From: Bacillota bacterium | GTDB taxonomy: Bacteria > Bacillota_A > Clostridia > Lachnospirales > Lachnospiraceae | Direction of reading: 5' to 3' | Assembly (NCBI GenBank): GCA_023443925.1 | Contig: JAEZSL010000274.1 | Span: 1 to 5,843 of the forward strand | DNA length: 5,843 nt | Shown: positions 5,167 to 5,843 of the stretch, piece by piece | Position numbering within the stretch: position 1 is the first letter of the stretch | How the letters are laid out: each line of letters begins with the position of its first letter | The notes under the pieces: generated by a model | What the model saw: only the letters and a program-made list of their open reading frames with translations | Database searches by the model: none | Told to the model about the DNA's origin: nothing | Program-made: the position numbers and the translations under genes

Positions 5167-5843
5167 TTAGCTTACGCTATACCTGGCATATTTCTTCGGA
5201 GATATGCCTACTGTTTTTGTAAAGGCCTTTACAAAATTGCTGTAATTATTATACCCGCATTGTTCGCAAACTTCGTTGAGACTTAGATTATCCGCCAGTA
5301 AGGCTTTTGCAATACTGATCCTCCTTGCGGTAACATACTTATTAATGGTCATGCCCGTGGCAGTTTTAAATATCCGGCAAAGATAGGATTCACTGATGAA
5401 AAAGTGGGAGGAGATCTCACCAAGGGAGGTTTCTCGGCTGATATTCTGGTTAATATATAAGATTATATCATCTACCAGTTTGTTGTATTTAAAGCTTTGA
5501 ATATCGTCAGTAATTGTATCGGAATTTTTCTGGCAGGTATGGACTAACATAAGCATTAATTCGATAAAAGCAGCACGCTCCAGCAAATCACTGCCGTAAT
5601 CTTTTGCGGAGGTAATTTTGTTAATATAGTACATAAAACGCTGCTGTTGTTCCTTGTTTAAGGCTAATTTATGGGAAAAGTTAACGGGACGGTGGGTAAA
5701 ACAATAACTTAAATCTGTAGCTTCGGTGGAAAGGTATTTAAGAAAATCCGGATGGATGGATATGATAATCCGTTCATGAGCTTCCCGGTCAACCTGGGAG
5801 ATGTAATGGCTTTCATACTGGTTAATAACGAAGATATCTCCGG
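5167..5843 (-). CDS. AraC-family transcriptional regulator, N-terminus outside window
   Basis: The frame is open to the window edge, giving 224 residues of the C-terminal part of a protein usually near 280-300 residues. The first 35 or so (GDIFVINQYESHYI, then ERIIISIHPDFLKYL) look like the end of the cupin-type ligand-binding domain. A helical linker follows, and then the double helix-turn-helix domain. The first HTH is around fragment residues 140-161 (LGEISSHFFISESYLCRIFK). The second, around 188-210, holds the family signature VCEQCGYNNYSNFVKAFTK, followed by GISPKKYARY just before the stop. Such proteins often activate sugar-use or stress genes, but the ligand and targets cannot be told from this part. 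ATG 5634 is an internal Met, not the start. The next gene on this strand begins about 250 bases downstream and has its own candidate promoter, so the two are probably not one operon. Confidence 0.93.
   Translation of the reverse strand, partial: GDIFVINQYESHYISQVDREAHERIIISIHPDFLKYLSTEATDLSYCFTHRPVNFSHKLALNKEQQQRFMYYINKITSAKDYGSDLLERAAFIELMLMLVHTCQKNSDTITDDIQSFKYNKLVDDIILYINQNISRETSLGEISSHFFISESYLCRIFKTATGMTINKYVTARRISIAKALLADNLSLNEVCEQCGYNNYSNFVKAFTKTVGISPKKYARYSVS

Noticed and set aside
700..5843. Second copy of the guaA 3' end as an attachment-site repeat
   Set aside because: Reading by eye found no convincing repeat of the last 20-40 bases of guaA inside the window; if one exists it lies outside.

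Overview
The window looks like chromosomal DNA from a low-GC Firmicute, most likely a clostridial or Lachnospiraceae-type anaerobe. This is an inference from the AT-rich intergenic DNA, frequent AGA/AGG/ATA codons, strong AGGAGG-type ribosome binding sites, and the style of the proteins. No rRNA, tRNA, CRISPR array or intact mobile-element gene was seen.

Layout. (1) 1-780, plus strand: the 3' half of guaA (GMP synthase), a housekeeping gene, closed by a clear Rho-independent terminator. (2) 781-1540: accessory debris. It holds the C-terminal tail of a Fic-family protein without its catalytic part, a possible minus-strand gene tail, and AT-rich DNA without a convincing gene. It ends in a long perfect hairpin that probably terminates the ars operon. 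(3) 1540-3500, minus strand: a compact arsenic-resistance operon, arsR-acr3-arsC. It is read from a consensus TTGACA-17-TATAAT promoter that is overlapped by a near-perfect 10-bp inverted repeat, the probable ArsR operator. (4) 3477-3802, plus strand: two decayed gene pieces, an unidentified short ORF and the frameshifted C-terminus of a UPF0158-family protein. (5) 3807-3843: a hairpin between converging units. (6) 3878-5067, minus strand: an XRE-type helix-turn-helix protein with six predicted membrane segments, plus a plausible promoter. (7) 5167-5843, minus strand: the C-terminal part of an AraC-family regulator that runs off the window.

How the genes work together. ArsR should repress its own operon until As(III) or Sb(III) binds its cysteines. 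ArsC reduces arsenate to arsenite, and Acr3 exports arsenite. There is no arsA, arsD or arsM here, so efflux is probably driven by the membrane potential alone. The XRE/membrane protein and the AraC protein are separate regulators with no visible link to arsenic.

The ars operon sits between broken genes just downstream of guaA, whose 3' end is a known integration site for genomic islands. An acquired or eroded island is therefore likely, but no integrase or duplicated attachment site is visible. I see no clearly new biological system. The most interesting items are the promoter/operator arrangement, the Cys-rich ArsR tail, the membrane-anchored XRE protein and the gene remnants.
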